Source: Bacteroidota bacterium (GTDB lineage Bacteria > Bacteroidota > Bacteroidia > AKYH767-A > OLB10). Taken from it: a stretch of DNA of 64,000 bases. The position numbers and the translations under genes are program-made. Under the pieces are notes generated by a model that ran no database searches, had not been told where the DNA came from, and was given only the letters and a program-made list of their open reading frames with translations. Numbering within the stretch: position 1 is the first letter of the stretch; every line of letters starts with the position of its first letter. The stretch covers positions 1 through 64,000 of the forward strand of contig JADKDR010000006.1 in the NCBI GenBank assembly GCA_016714535.1, given 5' to 3'. This document shows, in pieces, positions 29,553 to 38,325 of this stretch.

Positions 29553-30005
29553 ATGTTCGTTACATTTGATACCCTTAGCAATGATAGCAAGGTTTGGATT
29601 TTTCAGGCAAATAGATTGCTTGATGATGCTGAAGTAGCGCTACTGATGGATAAATGCAAGGCATTTATCGATAGCTGGACCTCGCACAATACCGAACTCA
29701 AAGCATCGGCCATCATAAAGCATCAATTATTTTTAATAATTGGTGTTGATACTTTGTTTGCTAACGCAAGTGGATGCAGTATAGATAAGGCATTCAGATT
29801 TGTACAGGATATAGGCGCACATTTGAAAATTGATTTTTTTAATCGCCTGAATATTGCCATTGAGGGTGGAAATCAAATCTCAATAATTAAATCGCAAGAA
29901 ATTACTGAACAGCAAGGCGAGTACTTTTTTGATAACCGCATAGAAACTAAAGGCGAATTACTAACCGACTGGAAAAAGCCGCTGTCGCAATGTTGGGCAT
30001 TATAA
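29553..30005 (+). CDS. conserved Bacteroidota protein of unknown function
   Basis: 150 residues, cytoplasmic, no signal or membrane segment. Conserved-looking blocks are KVWIFQANRLLDDAEVALL, FIDSWTSHNTELKASAIIKH and SGCSIDKAFRFVQDIG. From memory of the family, similar proteins are widespread in Bacteroidota and often carry the label ABC transporter ATPase, but there is no Walker A, signature or Walker B motif here, so that name is not supported. It follows the CCG-domain gene by 42 bp and may be cotranscribed with it. Confidence 0.7.
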   Translation: MFVTFDTLSNDSKVWIFQANRLLDDAEVALLMDKCKAFIDSWTSHNTELKASAIIKHQLFLIIGVDTLFANASGCSIDKAFRFVQDIGAHLKIDFFNRLNIAIEGGNQISIIKSQEITEQQGEYFFDNRIETKGELLTDWKKPLSQCWAL

Positions 30006-30019
30006 TATAAGTAAGCCTA

Positions 30020-31015
30020 TTATTTGCTTTGTAAATATTCGCTGCAAACACGTTTAAGCGTTTCATCTGATTTTGTAAATGTTACTCCCAATTGCTTAAC
30101 TGCTTTATAGTTGGAATATCTGGCCCTGCGTTGCGAGGCTGCTGCAACATCTTTACTAACTATGGGCTCATGCCCGGTAAGCAGGCCATACACCCATTCA
30201 ACTCTTGCGGCAAACGATGTCATCCATGGTCGCGCATAAATGGATGGTGGCTTCACACCCAGATTTAAGGCTATTTTTTCAAACAGCTCTTTGTAGCATA
30301 TATTATCACCGTTAACTATGTAACGCTCATTGTTTACAGTTGATTCTAAAACAGTGGTAATGACTGTTACTACATCATTTACATCCACCATACCTGTACA
30401 CCCACCCGGATAAAAGTTAAGCCCTTTAGCAATGCGGCCAATAAGCGCTGATGAATCGTTAGTCCAATTACCCTGTCCAATAATAAGAGAGGGGTTGAGA
30501 ATAACCCCTTGCAAACCTTCGGCAAAGGCTCGCCAAACATGCATTTCGGCCAGGTACTTACTAAGGCCATAGGTCGTAACATATGCATCCGTTGCGCGTG
30601 GTGTGTTCTCATCAATTTCGCGGCCCGGGGCATCGCCCAGAGCGGCTATGGAGCTAATGTGAATTAACCGCTGCACCCCTTGGCGAAGGCAACTGTTGGC
30701 AACATTAGCCGTTGCATCAGCATTATTCCTAATAAGTAAATCGTAATCATTATTGGTAAATGATACATAGGCCGCAGTATGAATTACTATATCCATGCCT
30801 TGTGTAACTGTATCCGTATACGTAGGGTCGGTTAAGTCGCCTATCTCCCATGTTATACGGTTTACCTCAACACCATTTTGCACTGCTAACCCGTTTAGTA
30901 GTTTAAGTGACGATTTTTCTCTTCTTGCGCCAAACAATTCATGACTACTCTTTAAGAGCTTAACGGCAAGGTGCGAGCCTAACAATCCGGTTGCTCCGGT
31001 TATAAGTATTTTCAT
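30020..31015 (-). CDS. NAD(P)-dependent epimerase/dehydratase (extended SDR, dihydroflavonol reductase-like)
   Basis: 331 residues. Rossmann motif GATGLLG at 7-13, catalytic pair YGLSK at 149-153 with upstream serine in LIHISSIAALGD (~118-129), and PSLIIGQGNW in the substrate half. This is an extended short-chain dehydrogenase of the DFR/HSD type. The substrate cannot be told from sequence. It is convergent with the preceding gene (14 bp between stops) and 64 bp downstream of gldD. Confidence 0.85.
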   Translation of the reverse strand: MKILITGATGLLGSHLAVKLLKSSHELFGARREKSSLKLLNGLAVQNGVEVNRITWEIGDLTDPTYTDTVTQGMDIVIHTAAYVSFTNNDYDLLIRNNADATANVANSCLRQGVQRLIHISSIAALGDAPGREIDENTPRATDAYVTTYGLSKYLAEMHVWRAFAEGLQGVILNPSLIIGQGNWTNDSSALIGRIAKGLNFYPGGCTGMVDVNDVVTVITTVLESTVNNERYIVNGDNICYKELFEKIALNLGVKPPSIYARPWMTSFAARVEWVYGLLTGHEPIVSKDVAAASQRRARYSNYKAVKQLGVTFTKSDETLKRVCSEYLQSK

Positions 31016-31079
31016 AACCGAGAAAAAATGTATAAAGTAAAAGTACTTAGCCTTCGTATCATAGGTTTGTTATGACTTG

Positions 31080-31685
31080 TTATTTCCACTCCAAACTTTG
31101 AATTAAGGTATCAATATCAGCTTTACAAAAACTGATAACCGGTTGCAGCGAATCGTAATTAGGAGCAGCATTAAAATACAAGGCCCCCCTTAAAAAATGA
31201 TTTACACTATCGGTAACATAAAACTGCACGCTGCAAGCAGCATTGCCCTCAATGTCATAATACAATCCCTGTGCACTCTTATCGGAATTGAATACAATGC
31301 GTGGTTCTATGGCATCTGCTTTAACGGTATGCTTATACACCAGGTCGTAACAATCCTGCAAGTGTTTTGGCAAGTCGCCCTTAAGTTGGCGATAGGTTAA
31401 ATGTATTTCGCCATTATAGGTGGGGTAAGAAACATTCATCCAACATTTTTCTTCAGGCCTTGCTGCATCAGCTACCATGGTAGCAATGTTGGCTTTCTTA
31501 AAACTAAAAGGGCAATCGGCAGGGCTATAGCGTTCATAAGAACGCGTAGGCTGGTCAATACGGAAATAACCTCGTGGCTTGGGCAATGCATCGGTTGAGC
31601 AACTGTTGCCAAGCAATATGAATGCTATTGCAAGACATAATGCACTTAAAAAATAATAACTATGCTTAGCTGTTCTCTTTATCAT
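31080..31685 (-). CDS. gldD: gliding motility lipoprotein GldD
   Basis: 201 residues. Hydrophobic N-terminus with lipobox ending at Cys29 (AFILLGNSC), then the GldD signature regions LPKPRGYFRIDQPTRSYERY, CPFSFKKANIA, EGNAACSVQFYVTDSVNHFL and LYFNAAPNYDSLQPVI. GldD is an outer-periplasm lipoprotein needed for gliding and T9SS function in Flavobacterium, and its presence agrees with the many T9SS cargo genes here. It follows gldE by 19 bp, in the conserved order ssb-gldE-gldD. Confidence 0.92.
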   Translation of the reverse strand: MIKRTAKHSYYFLSALCLAIAFILLGNSCSTDALPKPRGYFRIDQPTRSYERYSPADCPFSFKKANIATMVADAARPEEKCWMNVSYPTYNGEIHLTYRQLKGDLPKHLQDCYDLVYKHTVKADAIEPRIVFNSDKSAQGLYYDIEGNAACSVQFYVTDSVNHFLRGALYFNAAPNYDSLQPVISFCKADIDTLIQSLEWK

Positions 31686-31704
31686 ATATACTTACCGTAA
31701 CAAG

Positions 31705-33030
31705 CTACACCTTCCTCGAAACCTTTACCCTCTTTATTTTGCGCCTGTCGGCAGCTTCAATGGTGAAACTAATATTGCCATATCTTATTACATCATTTTT
31801 CTGAGGAATTTTTCCTGCCAGTTCAAGTATCAACCCTGCAAGCGTAACGGCCTCGCTTTCGTGTGGTTCTAACAGACTCAATTCTATTTGCATAATCCTG
31901 CTTACATCCATGAGCATTATCTTTGCTTCGAATACAAAATTATGTTCATCGAGTTTGCTATAGTTAGGTTCTTCATCATCAAACTCATCATTCAATTCTC
32001 CTACTATTTCTTCAAGCACATCTTCTAAGGTAACTATTCCGCTTACACCGCCATACTCATCAACAATTACAGCAAAATGTGTTTTGCGTTCCTGGAAATC
32101 TTCAAGCAAATCATTTATCTTTTTGCTTTCAGGAACGAAAAAGGGCTCGCGCATAAGCTTGTGCCAATCAAAATCATCACCTTCGTTTATATGTGCTAAC
32201 AGGTCTTTTATATGTAAAATGCCTTTTATATTATCTATACTCTCATCGTACACCGGCACACGCGAGTAACCGGATTCAATTATCTTTTTTAATAATTCAA
32301 TGAACTTGGTATCGAACTCAAAAGCAACCAGATCGGGCCGCGTGCGCATTATTTGCGTAACATCAATATTGCCAAATTTAACGATACCCTTTAATATTTT
32401 TTTCTCCTCTATCGGAGTGCTCTGGTCACTGGCAATATCAATAGCATGATTAAGCTCATCGATGGTAATACTATAATTTTGTGCTTTTACATTTTTTTCA
32501 ATCATATTGGTGGCAGAGGTAAGGGCAAAGCTTATAGGAGAAAGTAATTTGCTTACAGCATAAATAGGGAAAGCCATTTGCGCGGCTATAAATTCGCTTT
32601 TGCGTGTGGCATATACTTTGGGAAGTACTTCGCCAAACATGATAATGATAAAAGTGACCACCCCAATTTCGATAATGGTTCCAAGCAATGGATTTGTGGT
32701 AAAGTCAAAAATAGACTCTAAAACAATGGAAGAAAGTATAACAATGGCAATGTTTACAAAGTTGTTTGCGATAAGTAACGTAGCTATAAGTTTGTTTGGC
32801 TGAGCAAGCAAGTTTGTAAGAATACCTGCCGCACGCTTATGATTGCCATTTCGCATGCCTTCGAGTTGCTCACTACGCAACGAAAAAAAGGCCACTTCGC
32901 TACCTGAAAAAAGTGATGAACATACTAACAAAATTAAAATTGAAAGTAGCTGAAATACAATGCTGAAATCGAAAGGCCTGATTATAACGGAAAGTTGCAC
33001 GACTAATTCAGCCCGCGAGTGTGTGTCCAA
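31705..33030 (-). CDS. gldE: gliding-associated membrane protein GldE (CNNM/CorC-type, CBS domains)
   Basis: About 441 residues from TTG 33030 (LDTHSRAELVVQLS). The frame is open to 33144, but longer starts overlap ssb, so I chose TTG. A DUF21/CNNM membrane domain comes first (FQLLSILILLVCSSLFSGSE, LIATLLIANNFVNIAIVI), then a pair of CBS domains (SGYSRVPVYDESIDNIKGIL, THFAVIVDEYGGVSGIVTLE) and a CorC_HlyC transporter-associated domain (IGELNDEFDDEEP onward). Paralogues are linked to divalent-cation transport; GldE supports gliding together with GldD. Confidence 0.9.
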   Translation of the reverse strand: MDTHSRAELVVQLSVIIRPFDFSIVFQLLSILILLVCSSLFSGSEVAFFSLRSEQLEGMRNGNHKRAAGILTNLLAQPNKLIATLLIANNFVNIAIVILSSIVLESIFDFTTNPLLGTIIEIGVVTFIIIMFGEVLPKVYATRKSEFIAAQMAFPIYAVSKLLSPISFALTSATNMIEKNVKAQNYSITIDELNHAIDIASDQSTPIEEKKILKGIVKFGNIDVTQIMRTRPDLVAFEFDTKFIELLKKIIESGYSRVPVYDESIDNIKGILHIKDLLAHINEGDDFDWHKLMREPFFVPESKKINDLLEDFQERKTHFAVIVDEYGGVSGIVTLEDVLEEIVGELNDEFDDEEPNYSKLDEHNFVFEAKIMLMDVSRIMQIELSLLEPHESEAVTLAGLILELAGKIPQKNDVIRYGNISFTIEAADRRKIKRVKVSRKV

Positions 33031-33085
33031 TTTTATATAATTAATTTTTCGATTGCAAATATACCGCAAATAAATTGCACTTTGA

Positions 33086-33511
33086 TTAAAAAGGCAAATC
33101 GCCTGCAGCATCATTTTCAATGCTGAAATTATCATGTCTCTCATGCGAGGCCTCCGGTGCCGGGTTTTCGCCAGTAATCTTGCGGCCCAGCAGGGTTAAG
33201 CTATCCCCCACTATTTCTACACTTGAATGTTTTATTCCATCTTTATCGTCCCACTGCCTGCTGCGTATTCTGCCTTCTACATAAATAAGTTGCCCCTTTT
33301 TTAATTGAAGTTTTTCAACACTTTCGGCAAGTCGCTGCCACAAAACAATATGATGCCATTCCTTTTGTTCACGCCTTTGCCCATCGCGTGTCTTATACAC
33401 TTCGTTAGTTGCAAGTGGAAATTTAGCCATGGTATTGCCACCTTCAAGATGACGAATCTCCGGTTCTTTGCCAAGATTACCTATCAGCATCACTTTGTTT
33501 AGTCCAGACAT
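33086..33511 (-). CDS. ssb: single-stranded DNA-binding protein
   Basis: 141 residues. OB fold with MSGLNKVMLIGNLGKEPEIR at the N-terminus, WHHIVLWQRLAESVEKLQLK and LIYVEGRIRSRQWDDKDGIK, a short polar linker, and an acidic C-terminal tip (DAAGDLPF) that recruits partner proteins. It binds ssDNA as a tetramer in replication and repair. It is first in the ssb-gldE-gldD unit. Confidence 0.95.
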   Translation of the reverse strand: MSGLNKVMLIGNLGKEPEIRHLEGGNTMAKFPLATNEVYKTRDGQRREQKEWHHIVLWQRLAESVEKLQLKKGQLIYVEGRIRSRQWDDKDGIKHSSVEIVGDSLTLLGRKITGENPAPEASHERHDNFSIENDAAGDLPF

Positions 33512-33876
33512 TTTTAGTTATGATTATTAAGAGTTATGGACCTCAATATTATTAAAAAAATAATATCCTGAATAAGTTTTTGACAATTGCTAAAGCCTGC
33601 TTTTTCGCCTCAAGTAAAATAGCCTTAGTACTTCCTTAATAGGCATTTCACCTTAAATAGCTTACTTTTTTTGGGGTCAATGTAAACAGTACCTTACTAT
33701 TCAAATCCGCAAAGTTTTATATCAGGGTTCATTTTTTGCCAAAATGCACTTGTAAGTTTGAATGAGGAGGCAATAATCACTTAATTTGCTCCCTCAATTA
33801 AAAAATGAGGTTTGGGAACATACCTAAAACCAGATACCTGATTTTCGGTATCCGTTTTAATTGTAACATCAATCAT
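33512..33876. other. divergent intergenic region between ssb and the polysaccharide cluster
   Basis: 365 bp without a gene. 33546-33566 is a perfect AT palindrome (ATATTATT, 5-base loop, AATAATAT) 35 bp upstream of ssb, a possible operator. TAAGTTTG at 33753-33760 fits the TAnnTTTG -7 box and could start the wecB cluster, but no -33 element has the right spacing. Confidence 0.45.
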
Positions 33877-34974
33877 ATGAAGAAAAAACTTTTATTAATA
33901 GTAGGAACACGGCCAAACTTTATAAAGATCACACAATTTCATCATTTCAATAATCAACTTGGCAATCCTTTCGAAATAAAAATATTGCACACCGGCCAAC
34001 ATTATGATGATAAGATGGCAGATGTTTTTTTCAGACAATTTGAATTAACACCCGACTATTTCTTAAACATACCTGCCTCGAGCGCCAATACGCAAATGGC
34101 AGAAATAATGCTGCGCCTTGAGCCAATTGTACAAGGCTATATGCCTGATTTGATGATGGTGGTGGGTGATGTTAATTCTACCTTTGCTGCTGCCCTTACC
34201 GCCAATAAAATGGGAATAAAAGTGGCACATGTAGAAAGTGGGTTGCGCAGTTTTGACCGAACCATGCCCGAAGAATACAATCGCATATTAACCGATGAAA
34301 TTACTAATTTCTTTTTTGTTACCGAACAAAGTGGCATGGATCACTTATTGAAAGAAGGCAAGAGCAAAGAGGATATTTATTTAGTGGGCAATACCATGAT
34401 TGACACCCTGGTAGGGTTTGAAAATAAAATTCAGCAAAGTGATATTCTTACTCAATATGGATTGACTCCCAAAAAATTTGTATTGATGACCATGCATCGT
34501 CCGGCAACCGTAGATTTTAAAGAAGGCCTCGAAAAGCTTTTGCAGATTATCAATTTTGTAACAAACGAATACCACCTGGTATTTCCTATACATCCACGCA
34601 CCTTGCATCGCATTGATTCTTTTGGCTTAAAAGAAAAATTTGTAAGCAATAAAAAATTAATTTTGACAGAGCCGCTCGATTATTTCGCTTTTCAAAAGCT
34701 AACCAGTGATTGCATATTTGTACTTACCGACAGCGGTGGCATTCAGGAAGAATCAACCTACCGGCAAGTGCCCTGCCTTACCTTGCGACCCAATACCGAA
34801 CGGCCCAGTACCGTTAGTATAGGTAGTAATGAGTTGGTGCCATTTGAAACAGAGATTATTAAAAACAAAATAGAATCCATTATCAACGGATCTTATAAAA
34901 AAGGAAATATACCTCCGCTATGGGATGGTAAAGCAACACTGCGTATATTGCAAACCTTACAGAGTACTTTATAA
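33877..34974 (+). CDS. wecB: UDP-N-acetylglucosamine 2-epimerase (non-hydrolysing)
   Basis: 365 residues from ATG 33877, which begins the canonical MKKKLLLIVGTRPNFIKITQ; the frame is open to 33805 but the extra 24 residues are not family-like. It has the GT-B-type epimerase fold with HTGQHYDDKMADVFFRQFEL, VVGDVNSTFAAALTANKMGI, HVESGLRSFDRTMPEEYNR, MTMHRPATVD and LTDSGGIQEESTYRQVPCLT. It converts UDP-GlcNAc to UDP-ManNAc for surface polysaccharide. It is the first gene of a five-ORF cluster running to 39237. Confidence 0.92.
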   Translation: MKKKLLLIVGTRPNFIKITQFHHFNNQLGNPFEIKILHTGQHYDDKMADVFFRQFELTPDYFLNIPASSANTQMAEIMLRLEPIVQGYMPDLMMVVGDVNSTFAAALTANKMGIKVAHVESGLRSFDRTMPEEYNRILTDEITNFFFVTEQSGMDHLLKEGKSKEDIYLVGNTMIDTLVGFENKIQQSDILTQYGLTPKKFVLMTMHRPATVDFKEGLEKLLQIINFVTNEYHLVFPIHPRTLHRIDSFGLKEKFVSNKKLILTEPLDYFAFQKLTSDCIFVLTDSGGIQEESTYRQVPCLTLRPNTERPSTVSIGSNELVPFETEIIKNKIESIINGSYKKGNIPPLWDGKATLRILQTLQSTL

Positions 34975-34999
34975 ATACCTTCACGAAAACTACCGGTAA

Positions 35000-36289
35000 A
35001 TGCACATTCTGATTATTCCATCATGGTACAAATCCATTAACGAACCTGTACTTGGCAGCTTCTTCGAAGAGCAGGCGCGTGGATTGATGCAAGAAGGAAA
35101 CAAAGTGGGCATTATGTATTCTAATTTTTATCCGCTAAAAAAGATTTTTGAAAAAAAGGCAGAGTACATTTATTACATGGATGACAATGGCATTCCGACC
35201 TATTCATTCGCCATACAAAGCTTTGTACCCCGATCGCGTGACTTAAACTATTATTATATTGGTCTTGCTACTGTTCGCGTATTTAAACATTATGTAAAGC
35301 AAAATGGCTTTCCGGATATTATACATGCTCACAGTGCATTTCATGCCGGCATAGCTGCTGCGTTTCTCAGCAAAAAATATAATATTCCATATGTGATTAC
35401 AGAACATCTTACCCATTATATGACAGGCGGTATCAATCATGTGGACGACTTGGAATACGCGCGAAAAATATTTACGGGTGCATCAAGGGCTTTTGCAGTT
35501 AGTAATGCCTTTAAAATTGAGCTGACCAAAACCTTAAACCTTACCGATAACACCTTTAAGGTGATGCACAACATGGTGAGCAATCACTTTTTTGAAAATG
35601 CATTTGAGAAAAAATATATTCAAGGTGAGCCCTTTATTTTTTTGATTAACTCGTTTCTAAATGCACGTAAAAATCATGAACTTGCCTTTAGCGCTCTTCG
35701 CATTTTAATAGATAAAAAGTACAATGTCAAAATAAGAGTTGGAGGATATGGAGAATATGAAACGGAGTTGCGCAGAATAATTGCATCATTGCGCCTTCAA
35801 AACCATGTTACCTTGCTTGGTTCGCTTAGCAGGGCGGCTGTAAAAGAAGAGATGAGCAACAGCCATGCCTTTTTGCTGCCAAGTAAATATGAAACCTTTG
35901 GTGTGGTGCTAATTGAAAGCATGGCATGTGGCAGGCCTGTAATAAGCACTAACAGCGGAGGCCCGGCTGATATAGTAACCGAGCATAATGGAATTTTGCT
36001 TCACACTTTTGATGTAAATGATTTTGCCAATGCGATGGAGCAAATGATTTTAAATTATGACACGTATGATCAGCAAGCAATTTCAAATCACTGTTTCGAA
36101 AATTATTCGCAAACACGCATCAGCAATTTGCTGATGAAAGAATATGCTGAAGTGCTGGCAAGCAATAAAACTGCTACTTCGGTTGTGTCGGGTAATAACA
36201 CCAACTTGCTGCTTACATTTAATTACTGTCCTTATTTTGCTTCGCAGCCGGTAGACTATGTGCAATACTTAATTGATACAACCAATTAG
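35000..36289 (+). CDS. GT4-type glycosyltransferase, with the start of a deacetylase-like domain before an amber stop
   Basis: 429 residues. GT-B fold with N-terminal MHILIIPSWYKSINEPVLGS, acceptor side HAHSAFHAGIAAAFLS and EHLTHYMTGG, and donor-site block PSKYETFGVVLIESMACGRP at 294-313 followed by NSGGPADIV, typical of GT4 retaining transferases. The GT domain ends near residue 390. The last ~30 residues (NTNLLLTFNYCPYFASQPVD) look like the first strand and helix of a polysaccharide deacetylase-type (WalW-like) domain. Its continuation is the next ORF, contiguous in the same frame after TAG 36287-36289. The sugar donor is unknown. Confidence 0.85.
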   Translation: MHILIIPSWYKSINEPVLGSFFEEQARGLMQEGNKVGIMYSNFYPLKKIFEKKAEYIYYMDDNGIPTYSFAIQSFVPRSRDLNYYYIGLATVRVFKHYVKQNGFPDIIHAHSAFHAGIAAAFLSKKYNIPYVITEHLTHYMTGGINHVDDLEYARKIFTGASRAFAVSNAFKIELTKTLNLTDNTFKVMHNMVSNHFFENAFEKKYIQGEPFIFLINSFLNARKNHELAFSALRILIDKKYNVKIRVGGYGEYETELRRIIASLRLQNHVTLLGSLSRAAVKEEMSNSHAFLLPSKYETFGVVLIESMACGRPVISTNSGGPADIVTEHNGILLHTFDVNDFANAMEQMILNYDTYDQQAISNHCFENYSQTRISNLLMKEYAEVLASNKTATSVVSGNNTNLLLTFNYCPYFASQPVDYVQYLIDTTN

Positions 36290-37168
36290 GTGCTTGCCAT
36301 GTTAAAAGAAGAATCTGTTCATGCGGCCTTTTTTGTTGATATTTTCTGGCTGCAGCAACTCCAAAATAGATCACTAAAGCATGCTAGTGTGCTTGAACAT
36401 TATACGGCAGTAGTTAATCAGTTGCAGCAATTGTTAATGCAAGGCCATCGTTTATTTATACTATATAATCCTTGCTGGATGTTGGCAAGGTACAATGAGC
36501 AAACACAACAATGGCAGGTAACCGGCCAGGAGCCAACAGACGAAAAATCGGTTTGGGATACCGGTGTAACTGCCATGGAAATTATTTCGTCTATTTATAA
36601 TTCGGCAGGGGTACCTTTAGCTGAATTAGGTATTCGAAGTTATCCGGCCTTCGAAAAATATGTATTGCGTTTTATTGAAACCTATTCGGATGAAATACGA
36701 TATGACTTTTCGTTAATACAAGCCATAACCGGGAATACAAATTTCGCGTATACACTTTTAAACAATGGGCAAACGGGCAACACACAAAAAATGTTTGAAT
36801 CTTACATACAGGTGAGTAAGAGTTCAGACAATCTTTTAAATAATTTAGCCTTGCTCCTTAAGCCATCTTTGAAAATACGCAGAGAATTGGAAAAACGGGA
36901 AAAAGATGCGATGACATCATTTGCACTTGATACTACTATAAACAAGCAACTACATGTAATTGAGTTGGAAAAAATGTCCGACTCTCAATATAAAAATCTG
37001 TTGCAAACCAATTCGGGAAACTATTATCTCAACGGCAATTTGAGATTGCTTGATGAAAACAAAATTGAAAAATTAGGAAAGGCATTAAAAGGATTGCGCC
37101 AATCTTTTGTGCTAAATGATATTGTCACCATTCTTGAAAAAAATGGAACTGTAAAAATTAACCCCTAG
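36290..37168 (+). CDS. degenerate polysaccharide deacetylase-like (WalW-type) domain, in frame with the upstream GT
   Basis: 292 residues read from GTG 36290 or ATG 36299, directly after the TAG of the glycosyltransferase and in the same frame. SVHAAFFVDIFWLQQLQNRS and VNQLQQLLMQGHRLFILYNP match the order of a WalW/polysaccharide-deacetylase domain, whose first strand is encoded before the TAG. The expected metal/catalytic HIHPHW segment reads LYNPCW here, and the later arginine-glycine motif reads IRSYPAF, so catalytic residues appear lost. Reading through TAG would give one ~722-residue GT-deacetylase-like protein. Its own translation start would lack the domain's first strand. Function is not established. 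Confidence 0.6.
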   Translation: MLAMLKEESVHAAFFVDIFWLQQLQNRSLKHASVLEHYTAVVNQLQQLLMQGHRLFILYNPCWMLARYNEQTQQWQVTGQEPTDEKSVWDTGVTAMEIISSIYNSAGVPLAELGIRSYPAFEKYVLRFIETYSDEIRYDFSLIQAITGNTNFAYTLLNNGQTGNTQKMFESYIQVSKSSDNLLNNLALLLKPSLKIRRELEKREKDAMTSFALDTTINKQLHVIELEKMSDSQYKNLLQTNSGNYYLNGNLRLLDENKIEKLGKALKGLRQSFVLNDIVTILEKNGTVKINP

Positions 37169-37186
37169 CCTAAACAACCTCAGACC

Positions 37187-38323
37187 ATGATCTATTTTAC
37201 ATATGCAGAACCATATAGTGGCGTATTATCTAGCCAAGCTATAGACGTCTGTATTTTTTTGAGACAAAATCTCAATGTAAAAATCAGGTTGGTAATGCTT
37301 ATATCAATTCGCAATTTTTTTGCTGAACGCAAAAAAATAAAACAGGAATTGCCCAGTGCGTGGGTAATTCCCATGTTTCCAAAAATGTCGTCATGGCGGC
37401 TTAACCGCTTTACACTTTTATTTATTTGCTTGCTTACGGGCGAACGTGTTATTATAGCCCGCAATGTGCTTGCAGCACACATAGCATTAGCTCTGCGCAA
37501 ATGGGGCATTGTAAAAAAGGTGTGCTACGATGGCCGTGGGGCAATGACAGCCGAATGGAACGAATACAAGGTTGTTCCCAGCATTGATATAAGCCGCGAC
37601 ATCGTACAACTGGAAGCAGACGCAGTAATTAAGTCAAACTTTAGAATAGCCGTATCAAACCATCTTGTTATCTATTGGAAAAACACATTTAACTATGCTG
37701 ACCAAAACCATGTAGTTATACCTTGCACACTTAATTCGGGTTTTCGAAAACTGGAAATAACAACCGAAAAAATAAAAGCAGCGCGTAATCACCTTAACTT
37801 TGCCGATGATGAATGTATCCTCGTTTATTCTGGCTCTACATCTGGGTGGCAATCTTTTTATCTTATTAGTGATTTTTTAAAGCAGCTATTTAGTGTTTCC
37901 AAAAAATACCAGGTTGTTTTTTTAAGCGAATCCAATAAAGAGATAGAAAAGTTGATTAGCGAATTTCCGGATTTAGTAACACAACGTTGGCTTCCCCATA
38001 AGCAGGTACAAAAAGTACTGATGGCATGTGACTATGGAGTTATGATACGCGAAAATTCGATAACTAACCGGGTAGCCTCCCCAACAAAATTTGCCGAATA
38101 TTTGAGTGCAGGTCTAAAAATATTAACCAGCGACAATCTGGGCGATTATACAGAATTTGTAATGGAACATAAATGCGGAATGGTAGTTAATTCGAAAGAA
38201 GCTATACGCTTAAGCCCATTGAGCACAGCTGATCGAACAGAAAATATTAAACTAACCGATGCCTTCTTTACCAAGCAGGCGCAAATGATGAATTATAAAA
38301 AACTAATAGATAATTTAAAGTAA
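37187..38323 (+). CDS. glycosyltransferase-like protein (GT4-like)
   Basis: 378 residues. The C-terminal half has a GT-B donor domain: CILVYSGSTSGWQSFYLISD, VVFLSESNKEIEKLISEFPD, RWLPHKQVQKVLMACDYGVM and SPTKFAEYLSAGLKILTSDN, which parallels the ExxKxxEyxAxGkpvi block of GT4 enzymes. The N-terminal half (TYAEPYSGVLSSQAIDVCIF) fits the acceptor domain. It starts 19 bp after the preceding TAG and happens to be in the same frame. It probably adds a sugar to the same surface glycan. Confidence 0.75.
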   Translation: MIYFTYAEPYSGVLSSQAIDVCIFLRQNLNVKIRLVMLISIRNFFAERKKIKQELPSAWVIPMFPKMSSWRLNRFTLLFICLLTGERVIIARNVLAAHIALALRKWGIVKKVCYDGRGAMTAEWNEYKVVPSIDISRDIVQLEADAVIKSNFRIAVSNHLVIYWKNTFNYADQNHVVIPCTLNSGFRKLEITTEKIKAARNHLNFADDECILVYSGSTSGWQSFYLISDFLKQLFSVSKKYQVVFLSESNKEIEKLISEFPDLVTQRWLPHKQVQKVLMACDYGVMIRENSITNRVASPTKFAEYLSAGLKILTSDNLGDYTEFVMEHKCGMVVNSKEAIRLSPLSTADRTENIKLTDAFFTKQAQMMNYKKLIDNLK

Positions 38324-38325
38324 GG

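Noticed and set aside
35000..38323. Alternative genetic code with TAG or TAA read as glutamine
   Set aside because: TAA and TAG end many genes at the expected family C-terminus (ssb, sdhA, the three propeller genes ending VIVK-TAG), so the standard code applies. The in-frame position of 37187 after the second TAG is a one-in-three coincidence.
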